DNA of 40,603 bases, taken from positions 1-40,603 of the IMG/VR virus record IMGVR_UViG_3300042884_000935; one strand, 5' to 3'. Positions 21,800-30,392 of this stretch are shown one piece after another. Position numbers and translations under genes: made by a program. A model generated the notes under the pieces. The model was not told where the DNA came from. It saw nothing but the letters and a program-made list of their open reading frames with translations, and made no database searches. Source of the DNA: a virus. The number at the start of each line of letters is the position of its first letter. Positions within the stretch are counted from its first letter, which is position 1.

Positions 21800-22120
21800 T
21801 CAGGCCGCCGGGTAGAAAACGATGGTGCCGTCGGGTCGTCCGTCGGCGTCGATGGGGGCGGCGGCCTGGATCACCAGCGCGGGCGGCGTGGCGGCGCCGT
21901 CGGTGTCGATGTCGTAGTACAGACTCCCGCTGCTGACGGTCACGACGACGCTGACCACAGACGTCCATGGCCCGATGGTCTGGCGCTGGCCGCCCAGGGT
22001 GAAGCCGGCCGAGCGGCCGCCAGGGTCGGCGACCGCGCGGCCACTTCCGGCGGATGGCTCGAAAACAAAGGCTTGCCCGGCGGGCAGGCTGAGCGTTGTG
22101 GTGGTGCTGAGGGTGGGCAT
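21800..22120 (-). CDS. Small beta-rich structural protein
   Basis: 106 residues from MPTLSTTTTLSLPAGQAFVF. The strand-rich, Ser/Thr/Val-rich sequence (TSVVSVVVTVSSGSLYYDID) without charged helices is typical of capsid decoration or fibre-base proteins. It lies between portal and SGNH genes with 2-3 bp gaps. Whether it decorates the head or anchors the esterase protein is not shown. Confidence 0.6.
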   Translation of the reverse strand: MPTLSTTTTLSLPAGQAFVFEPSAGSGRAVADPGGRSAGFTLGGQRQTIGPWTSVVSVVVTVSSGSLYYDIDTDGAATPPALVIQAAAPIDADGRPDGTIVFYPAA

Positions 22121-22122
22121 GT

Positions 22123-23736
22123 TCAGGCTCCAGTCTTGGCGGGTTCGGTGGGTTGGGCGGCGGGTTGTCCGGGCGCGGGCGTGGCGCCGGGGGCGGCGTC
22201 ATAGGCGGGGAGGGTGACGCCGTAGCGGGCAGCGACTTCCTTGGCCATGGCGATAGCCTTGACCGTGTCCAGGAAGTCATAGCCCATCGCGGCGGCCAGG
22301 TCTTGGGGCGACATCAATCCAGCCTTGACCATCAAGATCTTGGCTTCGATGTCACCCTTGGGGTCGACCCACTCCCAGCGTCGGGCCTGCCACTCGTGGG
22401 CGCTGAATTTCGCGAGCTTGGCGGCGGGTAGCTTGCTGCCGTTGGGCATCGTGATCGCGCCACTGAGCAGGGCCAGGCGCAGCCATTCGCGGAAAACCGG
22501 CTCCATGACGGTAGAGATAAACCACTCCTGATCGCTGGTCCAGCGGTCGCGCTCTTCAATCACGCCCTGTCGGATGCTCGAATAGTTGACGCCTTCGAGG
22601 TCGTTGGCGAGGCTCACATAAGCCACGCGCCAGCCGGTCGCGACGCGCTGCAGCGCGGTCTTGACGAAGGGGCCAAACGTTTCGTTGGGGTACGGGCTGG
22701 AAAACGGCGTGAAGTCCACGCCAATCGGCAAAGTGTCGAAGGTGCCCGGCTGGGTGGTGGTGATTTGCGCGCCGGTTTCCGCGTCTTCGCCGCCAATCGG
22801 CGGGGCGCCGTCGGCGGTCTTGAAAAATCCGTAATGGTTCGCGCCGTGTTCGGCCGCCATGACGGCGGACAACATGAACCCGGCCAGGTGGTGCAGGCTC
22901 AACATGCCCGGCGCCATCCACGGGATGCCGCGCAGCTGGCCTGCGCGGTCGACCTTGAACGCGTGGATGATGTCTTCAACGGGCACGCGCACGCGCTCGC
23001 GGCTGGCGTGCTGACCGTCGTTGGGGTGGCCCTGGAAAATGTGGATCGCGACGGGGCGGCGCCACTGGTTGACCTCGACGCCCATGATCACCGCGTTGCG
23101 CCCGTTGGCCGCGGCGATGTTGAGGCTGGTGTCGATCCGGTCAACGTCGATCAGTTGAACCGCATAGTTGAAGCGGTTTCCCGCTTCGGCGCCGCGCACG
23201 TGGCGCAACAGGAATTCGCCGTCAGTCGGCAGGCCGCCGACCATGGTCTCGCACATGTCCCGAAAATGCTGCCGGCCGGTCACGTCCGCCACGGTCTGCC
23301 AGTCATCCCAGGCGGTTTCCAGCGCGTCGTTGGCGAGCTCGTCGGGCTTGCCGGGGCCGTCGACCACGCGCGCCTGGTAGCGCACGCCGCCTGGGCCAAT
23401 GATGTTGTTCTGGCACATGCCGACGAACTTTCGGCCGTAATCGTTGTTGTTCGCCAGGTCCCGGCCCCGGGCGCGCAAGCGGTCGAGGTCGCTGCGCAGC
23501 TCCTGGTTGATGCTGTTGGCCGTGGCGACCCAGTCGGCGCTGAAGCGGTCGAGGCGGGCCGCGTGGAAGGCGCGGGCGGCTTGCTTTTTTGGCTTCACGA
23601 GCTCGCGTGGAACCCGAGTTGCCTTAGGGTCGCGGGAGTCGAGCCACTCGCCAAGAACAACGGACTTTTTTTGTGCCACACGCTCGGCGTTGTAGAACGG
23701 GGCCAGCGCCACGGCTGAAGATGTGGTGTTTTTCAT
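22123..23736 (-). CDS. Portal protein, lambda family
   Basis: 537 residues, the normal length for lambda gpB-like portals. Characteristic parts include NNDYGRKFVGMCQNNIIGPG near 95-115, FRDMCETMVGGLPTDGEFLL, and VEDIIHAFKVDRAGQLRGIP followed by WMAPGMLSLHHLAGFM. A long helix-rich crown follows, and the C-terminal tail is Pro/Ala-rich. Twelve copies form the ring for DNA entry and exit at one capsid vertex. Here the protease is fused to the capsid gene instead of following the portal as gpC. Confidence 0.93.
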   Translation of the reverse strand: MKNTTSSAVALAPFYNAERVAQKKSVVLGEWLDSRDPKATRVPRELVKPKKQAARAFHAARLDRFSADWVATANSINQELRSDLDRLRARGRDLANNNDYGRKFVGMCQNNIIGPGGVRYQARVVDGPGKPDELANDALETAWDDWQTVADVTGRQHFRDMCETMVGGLPTDGEFLLRHVRGAEAGNRFNYAVQLIDVDRIDTSLNIAAANGRNAVIMGVEVNQWRRPVAIHIFQGHPNDGQHASRERVRVPVEDIIHAFKVDRAGQLRGIPWMAPGMLSLHHLAGFMLSAVMAAEHGANHYGFFKTADGAPPIGGEDAETGAQITTTQPGTFDTLPIGVDFTPFSSPYPNETFGPFVKTALQRVATGWRVAYVSLANDLEGVNYSSIRQGVIEERDRWTSDQEWFISTVMEPVFREWLRLALLSGAITMPNGSKLPAAKLAKFSAHEWQARRWEWVDPKGDIEAKILMVKAGLMSPQDLAAAMGYDFLDTVKAIAMAKEVAARYGVTLPAYDAAPGATPAPGQPAAQPTEPAKTGA

Positions 23737-23742
23737 GTGTGT

Positions 23743-24306
23743 TCAGGCTCCCCACCGGACATAGATCCGGCGGTTGTCGGGCAGGCCAGCGGCGACGCGG
23801 GCGGCGGCGTTTTCGCGAGCGACTTCGGCCTGCCACTTGCTGCGCTCGGCGATCAGTTCGGCGCGGGTGTAGCGGCTCAGGCTCCGCCCGGCGATGGTGT
23901 AGCTGGCGGCGCTCAGGTTGTTGGCGTCGGCGAGGTACGCGTCGATGGCGGCCAGGGCCTTGACCGCCGTGGTGCGCAGGTCCAGGGCGGTGGCGGTCGC
24001 GGGGTTGGGCAGGACCTTGACCACGCCCGTATCAAGCGTGTGGCGATCTGGCGACTGCTCGACCCAGTTGACCCAGGTGTAATCAGCGGCCACCCAGGCG
24101 GACGACGCCACGCCGGTCACCACGAACAGGAAGGCGCTCGGGTCCTCGGGATCGGCGGTCGTGCTGGTCAGCTCGAAGGCGGTGCCCACGCCCGCGGAAG
24201 GCACCATGCGGTATTTCATGGTCCAGCCGTCGGCGGGCAGGTAGTCTGTCGCGATGGTGGAAAAACTCAGGCTGTCGCCCGCGACGAGGGTGTTGACGAT
24301 GCTCAT
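23743..24306 (-). CDS. Head protein with gpW-like C-terminal segment
   Basis: 187 residues from MSIVNTLVAGDSLSFSTIAT. The first 110 residues are beta-rich (DGWTMKYRMVPSAGVGTAFE). The C-terminal 70 (LRTTAVKALAAIDAYLADAN, then SLSRYTRAELIAERSKWQAE) resemble the two-helix gpW connector next to portals. It directly precedes the portal gene in transcription order, like lambda W before B. The N-terminal domain is an addition to the 68-residue lambda protein, so this may be a fusion; the family assignment is moderate. Confidence 0.62.
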   Translation of the reverse strand: MSIVNTLVAGDSLSFSTIATDYLPADGWTMKYRMVPSAGVGTAFELTSTTADPEDPSAFLFVVTGVASSAWVAADYTWVNWVEQSPDRHTLDTGVVKVLPNPATATALDLRTTAVKALAAIDAYLADANNLSAASYTIAGRSLSRYTRAELIAERSKWQAEVARENAAARVAAGLPDNRRIYVRWGA

Positions 24307-24548
24307 GGGGCGTTGCCTCGGATAGGGCGGCCGATGGGGGCGCGGCGCTTGATGGACAGGGCGGCGCCGGACCCCAGGCGCGCAGCCTTGAGCGCGGCCA
24401 GGCGCTGGGCGGGGCGGAAGGCTGGGCGGTTGACCGGCGAAGCGGTGGCGCCAGACCAGGGGGCGCGGGCGACGGACTGCGCAGGACCCAGGCGCAGGCG
24501 GCTGGGTATGGCGACTGCGGCGGCGGTGTTGAGCAGTAGCAGCAGCAT
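24303..24548 (-). CDS. Small basic hypothetical protein
   Basis: 81 residues, opening MLLLLLNTAAAVAIPSRLRL and then Arg/Ala/Pro-rich. The start overlaps the upstream stop (TGATG) and its stop overlaps the next start (ATGA), which supports translation. The basic composition might suit a head-interior or DNA-contacting protein, but it could also be a fortuitous frame in this GC-rich region. Confidence 0.5.
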   Translation of the reverse strand: MLLLLLNTAAAVAIPSRLRLGPAQSVARAPWSGATASPVNRPAFRPAQRLAALKAARLGSGAALSIKRRAPIGRPIRGNAP

Positions 24549-26056
24549 CAGACCGTCCGCGACAGCATGACTTTGACTTGACCGGCGGCGACGGCGGTCG
24601 TGTCGTTATCTGCCACTGCGCCAGTAATGCGGATGCCCAGACCCAGGGCGAAGCGGAAGCCAGAGAACCCAATCGGCAGCGTGGCCACGCCCGGCACACC
24701 AGACACAGCGGCAGGAACGGGGAGGATCATTGCCGGTACATCTGTCGAAGCCGGGGCTGTCGCTTTGTTGTACAGCTTCACAAAGGCCACGCTCGCGCCG
24801 GTATTCGTGGCGTAAAAGGCCTGTAGGCCGCTGGTGCCGGTCAGAATCAGCACTTCGTTTGTGCTGGCCAAGCTGTTGAGGATGTAGGGAGTCGCCGGAA
24901 CAACCGGGTTTACCGTGCCAGCCGTGACAGTTGCGGTCACTGTGCCGCTGACCGGCTGGGTTGCGCTCACCTGCGCCGCTGGGATTGGCTCCGTGGCGTA
25001 GGTGCCTTGGACAAAGCGCCATGATTGCGTGCCAGAGGTCCGAGCGGTGCAACGCACACGAACGCGCTTGATCGCGTTGACCGACATCTCCCAGCCATAG
25101 ACGGGCTGCGCAGCAAGGACACCAGTAGCCGTCTCGATGGTGTTGGCATTTGACCTAATCGCCTGAATGCCAAACCAGTTGGTCTCACCCGTGGACTCAA
25201 GACTGGCCTCAAACGTCACGTTGACACCTGCAAAAGTGCCAGTGCAAAAGGCCATGATGTTGGACGCGCGGGACACGTCCCCGCCCACAGTACCCCCAGC
25301 CACAGGCGTACCAATCGTAGGCTGAATCGCAGTGATGTCGCCAGTGATGTCGGGATAGCTGGCAGGCTTCGTTGAAACTTTTAACCGTCCCTCTTCATCG
25401 ATTTTGAGCAGCGTGTAATCACCATCCGCATCTGTCGATGTGGTGTCTGCAATCTGGCGCGTTGCCAGCATTGGCAAACCAAGATCGCCAGACGCTGCGG
25501 GCGCATCTTCGTTTTTGTACGCCGCCAAGATCGCCGCCAGCGTGGCCTGAGTCGCCACCCCAGGCACAGACACCGGCACCGCCGCAGCGCGCAGTTGCGC
25601 ATCGGTCAGTCCCTGGGACAGCCCGGTGTCGACGTTGAAGCCTGCCGGGAAGTTGGAGACCGCCACGGCCCCGCCCACCGAGACAGGCGATGCCCGCAAT
25701 TGCGCGTCGGTCAACCCCCCGGTCGTGGCATTGATGGTCTCCAGTGCGGCCAGGGTGGGCGCGTCGAGCGCGACGGTCCCGGCGACCGCTGAAGTGTTGA
25801 TCGTTCGTCCAGCAAGCGTTTCTGCAGCGGAGCGAATGGCCACGGCCGCCAATCGCAAGGCGTCAAGCGTTGATTCAGTGGCTGCACCGGCTGGAAGCGG
25901 AAGCCCGGCAACCTGCACAGGCAAAGAGGCGGCGCGAAGCTGCGCGTCGGTCAGCGGCTGATCGGGGTGGTTGTCAACACGGACAACCTGGACGTGCTCG
26001 CCTGAGACCACTTGGGTCGCAACGACAAGACCAGCGGCGGGGAGGGTTGCGGGCAT
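24548..26056 (-). CDS. Virion structural protein with LTDAQLRA repeats
   Basis: 502 residues. Three copies of LTDAQLRA followed by a Val/Pro strand occur at about 35-55, 115-130 and 150-168, interleaved with helices that have ATESTLDALRLAAVAI and VATQATLAAILAAY. This repeat type is common in phage structural proteins and tail/head fibres. The remaining part is a beta-rich domain (GTFAGVNVTFEASLESTGET; YGWEMSVNAIKRVRVRCTA). Encoded between the terminase side genes and the connector, it may be a head fibre, neck whisker or decoration. Repeat copy 3 lies just upstream. Confidence 0.65.
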   Translation of the reverse strand: MPATLPAAGLVVATQVVSGEHVQVVRVDNHPDQPLTDAQLRAASLPVQVAGLPLPAGAATESTLDALRLAAVAIRSAAETLAGRTINTSAVAGTVALDAPTLAALETINATTGGLTDAQLRASPVSVGGAVAVSNFPAGFNVDTGLSQGLTDAQLRAAAVPVSVPGVATQATLAAILAAYKNEDAPAASGDLGLPMLATRQIADTTSTDADGDYTLLKIDEEGRLKVSTKPASYPDITGDITAIQPTIGTPVAGGTVGGDVSRASNIMAFCTGTFAGVNVTFEASLESTGETNWFGIQAIRSNANTIETATGVLAAQPVYGWEMSVNAIKRVRVRCTARTSGTQSWRFVQGTYATEPIPAAQVSATQPVSGTVTATVTAGTVNPVVPATPYILNSLASTNEVLILTGTSGLQAFYATNTGASVAFVKLYNKATAPASTDVPAMILPVPAAVSGVPGVATLPIGFSGFRFALGLGIRITGAVADNDTTAVAAGQVKVMLSRTV

Positions 26057-26090
26057 GGGCCAGACGCTCGGACGGTTGAAACGTCACGAA

Positions 26091-26136
26091 TGTCTGGCGA
26101 CAGGTGTGTCATCTGGAAGGCGACGGGTGGGACGGT
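26091..26136. repeat. Late-gene upstream repeat, copy 3
   Basis: TGTCTGGCG (26091-26099), then GGTGTGTCATCTGGAAGGCG and the rest of the 34-bp core (26103-26136) identical to copy 1. It starts 35 bp before the ATG of the LTDAQLRA-repeat protein gene and ends 8 bp before the stop of the next gene. Confidence 0.7.
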
Positions 26137-26143
26137 GGCGGGC

Positions 26144-26419
26144 TTAGGGCCCTTCTTTGATGTGGTCATGACAAATAGGGTCATCGCCGTCGCGCAGATC
26201 ACCCACCACCAAATACCCATAGTCAGACGTGTACAGCCGCACGCCGTGCATCCGGCACACAGCCCGCAGCGCCATCAGAAAACCATCGTATTTGCTCAGT
26301 GGGGCGCGTTCAAAGCCCCTGTTATGCAAAAACCGGGCAGCAGTTTCGGCAGCCTCTTCCCTGGCTTTTGCCACGCGCGCCATCTCTGCTTTTAGCCACT
26401 CTTCCAGATCGTCATTCAT
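26144..26419 (-). CDS. Small hypothetical protein
   Basis: 91 residues from MNDDLEEWLKAEMARVAKAR: a long charged helix, then a small domain with KYDGFLMALRAVCRMHGVRL and YLVVGDL. I chose the ATG at 26419, just after the previous stop. No family recognised; possibly a regulator or head accessory. Confidence 0.6.
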   Translation of the reverse strand: MNDDLEEWLKAEMARVAKAREEAAETAARFLHNRGFERAPLSKYDGFLMALRAVCRMHGVRLYTSDYGYLVVGDLRDGDDPICHDHIKEGP

Positions 26420-26421
26420 AG

Positions 26422-26649
26422 TCACACTTTGCCAACCCCGTCCAGACTTGAGACCTCGGCGCGCAGTGAGTCGACAGCCTGCTCTGCAGTGTCTCCAAAG
26501 CACTCCACACGGTATTCTTCCCGCTCATTCTTGGTACTCACAAGCCGCACGCGCCAGGCGGCGGGCCAATCTGTGCCACCCCTGCGGAAGTCCAGCGTGA
26601 TGCCGTGAAAGCGCTCGCCCAGCGTTTGCAGGTATTGAAGTGAGTCCAT
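26422..26649 (-). CDS. Small hypothetical protein
   Basis: 75 residues, MDSLQYLQTLGERFHGITLD, then WPAAWRVRLVSTKNEREEYR and a C-terminal helix (TAEQAVDSLRAEVSSLDG). It looks like a compact alpha/beta domain; function unknown. Two bp separate it from the next gene. Confidence 0.6.
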   Translation of the reverse strand: MDSLQYLQTLGERFHGITLDFRRGGTDWPAAWRVRLVSTKNEREEYRVECFGDTAEQAVDSLRAEVSSLDGVGKV

Positions 26650-26685
26650 TTTTTCATCTCATCCTAAAAGCAAACCTGACAAGCC

Positions 26686-27051
26686 TCAATCACCCTCAAT
26701 CCCCAGCGCCCGATACACCGTGCTGCGGCTCACATCGTACCGACGGCACACCAGGCTGATCGATGCGCCGTGGCGGATGTCGCGGCGGATCTGCTCGTTG
26801 CGCTCGTTGCGCACATCGCCAACACGGCGGCCAATGTACGGCCGATCACCCCCCCAGTCTGCCCTGATCCTCGCCTCAATGGTCCGCAGGTGATCAGCGC
26901 TGACGCCGGCCATGACGGCGCCAATGATGCGCACGACATCGGCCACAAAGTCATCATGCGCAGGCACGCCGGGGCCGGTGGTGCTTTGCCCGGCGAACAA
27001 GGGCGCGGTGGCGGGACGGGTGCGCTGGGGTTTGGTGGCGACGATGGTCAT
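26686..27051 (-). CDS. Mor/C-like transcription regulator
   Basis: 121 residues. The C-terminal half (RVGDVRNERNEQIRRDIR, then SLVCRRYDVSRSTVYRAL) is the helix-turn-helix of the Mor transcription activator family. The first 40 residues are a Thr/Pro-rich tail. In Mu, Mor/C proteins activate middle and late promoters. Here it is encoded inside the late operon between head genes, so it may amplify late transcription, possibly at the repeated elements before three late genes. That link is inference. Confidence 0.72.
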   Translation of the reverse strand: MTIVATKPQRTRPATAPLFAGQSTTGPGVPAHDDFVADVVRIIGAVMAGVSADHLRTIEARIRADWGGDRPYIGRRVGDVRNERNEQIRRDIRHGASISLVCRRYDVSRSTVYRALGIEGD

Positions 27052-27071
27052 GCGGCGGCGGGTTGGGTTGA

Positions 27072-27779
27072 TCAGCGGGCAGTGGCGAGGGCTTTGGACA
27101 ATTCGCGGTCGAAGTGCTGCGCGAATCGGCGGTCGACGGTGGTCTGCCCCAGGCGCTGGAGGTCGAAGCGGCGGCGGTAAACGGCTTTGGTCTGCTCGAA
27201 CACCACGACCGGGATCAATTTGCCTTTGGCGCCAGGGTAGGCGGGCGGTATGCGGCGCCAGATGCCAATGGGCGCCTTTTCCCAGCCCTTGCCGGTGGGC
27301 TGGCCGTAGAAAAGCTGGATCGGCGCGGCGCCTTTGCGGCGGTTGCCGTCCACGCCCAGGCGCTTACGCACGCTGGCGCCCAGGCTGCCGTCTTTGGCGG
27401 CGCGCTTGAGCGCGGCGATGGTGCCGCGCGGGATGTTCCCGAACGCGTTCAGCTGGATCTCGCCCGGCAACTTGATGCCGCCAGCCTTGGGCTCATAAAT
27501 CCCGCCCTCGATCTGATAGCGCATGTACCGAGACTGGATCGCGCGGAACCCGATTTCAGCCACAAGCCGATCCCTGCGGGCCGGGACGAGATAGGTGCCG
27601 CGCTTGGTGAATTCGGTCGGCTTGTCGAGCGCTTCGTCGAGCGCTGCAGGGATGGCGTTGCGCAAGTCCTGGCCGGTGCGGGTGAGCGCGACAGCCGTGG
27701 CGAATGCAACCTGTTTTGCCTGGCGGCCAAGGCTGGCAGCCAGGGTGTCGAAGTCGTGGGTGACTTTGATGGTGAGCAT
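27072..27779 (-). CDS. Minor tail/tail-completion protein (gpZ-like)
   Basis: 235 residues from MLTIKVTHDFDTLAASLGRQ. It is basic, with AVALTRTGQDLRNAIPAAL near the N-terminus, then FTKRGTYLVPARRDRLVAEI and RYMRYQIEGGIYEPKAGG, a layout like prophage minor tail protein Z. An in-frame GTG at 27794 would add five residues; neither start has a strong ribosome site. Its place between terminase/methylase and head genes is unusual, since gpZ genes normally sit between capsid and tail tube genes. Confidence 0.6.
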   Translation of the reverse strand: MLTIKVTHDFDTLAASLGRQAKQVAFATAVALTRTGQDLRNAIPAALDEALDKPTEFTKRGTYLVPARRDRLVAEIGFRAIQSRYMRYQIEGGIYEPKAGGIKLPGEIQLNAFGNIPRGTIAALKRAAKDGSLGASVRKRLGVDGNRRKGAAPIQLFYGQPTGKGWEKAPIGIWRRIPPAYPGAKGKLIPVVVFEQTKAVYRRRFDLQRLGQTTVDRRFAQHFDRELSKALATAR

Positions 27780-27826
27780 GGTTAAACGCGCCACCGACTA
27801 GGTTTTAGGCTGTCCATCTTGAAGTC

Positions 27827-28285
27827 CTAGACAGCTTCGGCCGCCGTCCATGCCGTCAACAAAAAAGCCTTCGGCCTGAACACAATCACGGCGCTTGGAA
27901 ATGGGGCACTGTTGGTCGCGTCGCCAAACTTCAGACGGCCACGCAAAAGCCGAATCTCGCCCTTCATCGCGTAGCGGTGCCACCAGTCGGTGTCGGTGCG
28001 GCTTGGCACCAGACAGACAACAGTGGCCCCTTCCTGCGCTGCGCCGTAGGCTTTGCGCATCCAGTCCTGGCACTGGCTGTAAGGCGGGTTCATGAACACC
28101 GTTTCGGTGCCCCAGTCTTTCAGCAGGCCGCTGTCGTGGATGCTGTAGAACTTCGCGCACTTCGCATTTGTTCCGTCGCTGCAAGGGTCCAGCGTGAAGC
28201 CAAATTCCTTGTCCAGCGCATCGAACAGCCATTGCGGCGTGCCCCACACGTCAGTTGCCTGGCTGAACATTACTTCGGTGTCCAT
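27827..28285 (-). CDS. Phage DNA N6-adenine methyltransferase
   Basis: 152 residues, the size of Dam-type phage methylases. After DVWGTPQWLFDALDKEFGFT and LDPCSD come the catalytic motif NPPYS (66-70), CLVPSRTDTDWWHRY, LLRGRLKFG and NSAPFPSAVIVFR, the conserved core of this family. It should methylate adenine with S-adenosylmethionine, probably protecting phage DNA from restriction or timing packaging. AAAGGA precedes the ATG. It lies between TerL and the gpZ-like gene. The first 83 codons of the same open frame upstream are not coding. Confidence 0.92.
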   Translation of the reverse strand: MDTEVMFSQATDVWGTPQWLFDALDKEFGFTLDPCSDGTNAKCAKFYSIHDSGLLKDWGTETVFMNPPYSQCQDWMRKAYGAAQEGATVVCLVPSRTDTDWWHRYAMKGEIRLLRGRLKFGDATNSAPFPSAVIVFRPKAFLLTAWTAAEAV

Positions 28286-28331
28286 TGGTGTCCTTTTTTT
28301 GGTTGTCGGTGCAGTTGATGGCGCTAGGTTT

Positions 28332-30392
28332 TCACCAGATGCGCCCACCAGCCGGTCGACCTTGCTGCGGTCGGCGGATGGGTTGGGCGGGTTGCGGGGT
28401 TGGTTTGGCGAGGATCTGCTCGGGTGTGGGCGCCGGGGTGGCAACGGCGCCGCGCGTGAACAGGTCCTCGGGTGGCTGGACGGCGGCCTCAAGCTGCGCC
28501 CAGCGCTTGTCGGTGAAGTTGTGCAGGCCCAGGCCAAAGGCGCCGTGCAACGCGTAGTTGCGACAATCGAGCTCTTCGTTGCGCGGGCGGCGCTTGACCC
28601 ATTTGTAGGTGTCTTTGCCGTTGACCTTGGTCAGGATGCGCTGTTCGGCGGTGAGCTGTTCGTAACGCTCGCGCGGCATGTCCTCCGGGAAGTGCACATA
28701 ACCCGGCCCCGGCTTGTCGATCGACAGTTGACCGAGCAGCAGATCCTTGGCGGTGTCCACGCCGATGCCGTAGACCTTGATCCCGCTCGGGATCTTGACG
28801 CCCTTCCAGCTGATCTCGACGGGCGTTCCTGGCATCAACACCGGCTTGTGTTCCTCGCTGGACCCCTTCACCGCGCGCAACAACGGCAGCGCGTGCTGGT
28901 GTTTTCGGACCCAGTTGTAAACCGCCTGCGTCTGGTCGGACGAGTCGATGCTGATCGCCGACAGTCCGAGGCTCCCGCCGTGCCAGGCCTGCGTGTACCG
29001 GCGCTGCAGGTGCTCCGTCAACCGCTCCCAGTCCTCTTCGCTGGCCGGGTTGCCTTCGATGGTGACCTGATCGACGCGCCAGCTTTCAAGGCCGCGCCCC
29101 CACGCCCACACGCTGTACTCCCAGCGGTCCCGCTGCACATCAACCCCCGCGGTCAGCACCAGGCCGCCCGACGGCACGACACCGCTGGCCAAGCCTTCAG
29201 CCTTGGCCCGGGCCTGCAGCACGTGGTCGTCGCTGCGGTCTCCAACAATCTCCCAGGTCTCGCCCAGCGTTTCGTTGAAAAACAGTTGCAGCGGACCGTG
29301 GTCGCCTTTCTTGGACGACGCCAAGGCTTCGAGAAATTCCTTGACGATGTCGGGCCAGCTTCGCTGCGGACTGTAGGCCGACCAGACGTGAAGCCCGAGC
29401 GACACCGGCGGCTTGCAAGGCTGGCCCATGGCGTCGCGCCAGACGCGGTCGGCGCCGTAGCGCTTGCCCGTCTTGCCGCAGACCCAGGCGCCCTGCGTCC
29501 ACACCCCATCTTTGCGGGCGCCCTGCTTCAGGTAATCGGCCTGGGTGATGCTGTCTCGGCAGTGCGGGCAGACGTGGCGCACGGTCTCAGGCCGCCCGCT
29601 GTCCCACTTGAAGCCGCTGGCCTTGTCCTTGCCGCCCCATGTCAGCGGGTGCTCGGCGTCACAGTGCGGGCAGACCATGTGAAACCGGACCATGCCTTCG
29701 GCCAGCTCGCACGCGGTTTCAGCCTGGTCGATGCCTTTGATCAGCGGCGTGGTGCCGCCGATAAATTTCGGATTGGGTGCGCCCTCCAGGCGCCCTTTCG
29801 CGAGGCCTTTGGCGTCGCCGGTTTTCTCGATGCGCGCGTCGAACTTCGACCACTCATCCAGGATCGCGACCGCCACGGTGATGCGCCGGAACGCCCGCGC
29901 CGCCTTGCCGCCCAGCAGGTGCACCACGCTGTTGCGAAACTGCTTGAGCTTGATCGTGTCGGTGTCTTTGGCGCCGGTCTTGCGGGCCGTCTTGACGGCC
30001 GCGATCTGGTCGAGCACCGGGTCGATTTCGCTCTTGACGTAGCTGTCGCGGTCGTCGTCGGTCGGCTGCCACAGCGCCAGGTTGCGGCGCAGATGGGCGA
30101 TGCTGTAGGCGACGAAGGCGGTGATCATCTTCGTGTAACCGACGCGCTTGGACTTGATGATGTAGAGGTCCCTGATCCGGTCGTCAGACATAAAGTCCAT
30201 CATCCCGATCTGAAACACCCAGGCGACCCAACCGCCCTTCTGTTGCGACGACTCGCCAGCCATGACAAAAAACACCGCCGCCCAGTCGCTCAACCGCTGG
30301 CGCGTCTGCGCCTTCAGCCCGTCCAGCCCGAGCGACACCGCGCGGCGGATGGCGGCAGCGGTCTCGCGGCTGATCGAGGGGTTGCGGCTCAT
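28332..30392 (-). CDS. Terminase large subunit, lambda gpA family
   Basis: 686 residues. The ATPase domain has the gpA-type Walker A KSKRVGYTK (80-88) and an acidic Walker B-like ILDEW (D179/E180). Two CPHC zinc-ribbon halves (CPHCDAEH and CPHCRDS) follow in the middle. A nuclease part begins around LTAGVDVQRDRWEYSVWAWG, and the C-terminal tail is Pro/Gln-rich. It pumps DNA into the procapsid and cuts at cos, so the genome probably has cohesive ends. Stop and start overlaps couple it to the small subunit. Confidence 0.95.
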   Translation of the reverse strand: MSRNPSISRETAAAIRRAVSLGLDGLKAQTRQRLSDWAAVFFVMAGESSQQKGGWVAWVFQIGMMDFMSDDRIRDLYIIKSKRVGYTKMITAFVAYSIAHLRRNLALWQPTDDDRDSYVKSEIDPVLDQIAAVKTARKTGAKDTDTIKLKQFRNSVVHLLGGKAARAFRRITVAVAILDEWSKFDARIEKTGDAKGLAKGRLEGAPNPKFIGGTTPLIKGIDQAETACELAEGMVRFHMVCPHCDAEHPLTWGGKDKASGFKWDSGRPETVRHVCPHCRDSITQADYLKQGARKDGVWTQGAWVCGKTGKRYGADRVWRDAMGQPCKPPVSLGLHVWSAYSPQRSWPDIVKEFLEALASSKKGDHGPLQLFFNETLGETWEIVGDRSDDHVLQARAKAEGLASGVVPSGGLVLTAGVDVQRDRWEYSVWAWGRGLESWRVDQVTIEGNPASEEDWERLTEHLQRRYTQAWHGGSLGLSAISIDSSDQTQAVYNWVRKHQHALPLLRAVKGSSEEHKPVLMPGTPVEISWKGVKIPSGIKVYGIGVDTAKDLLLGQLSIDKPGPGYVHFPEDMPRERYEQLTAEQRILTKVNGKDTYKWVKRRPRNEELDCRNYALHGAFGLGLHNFTDKRWAQLEAAVQPPEDLFTRGAVATPAPTPEQILAKPTPQPAQPIRRPQQGRPAGGRIW

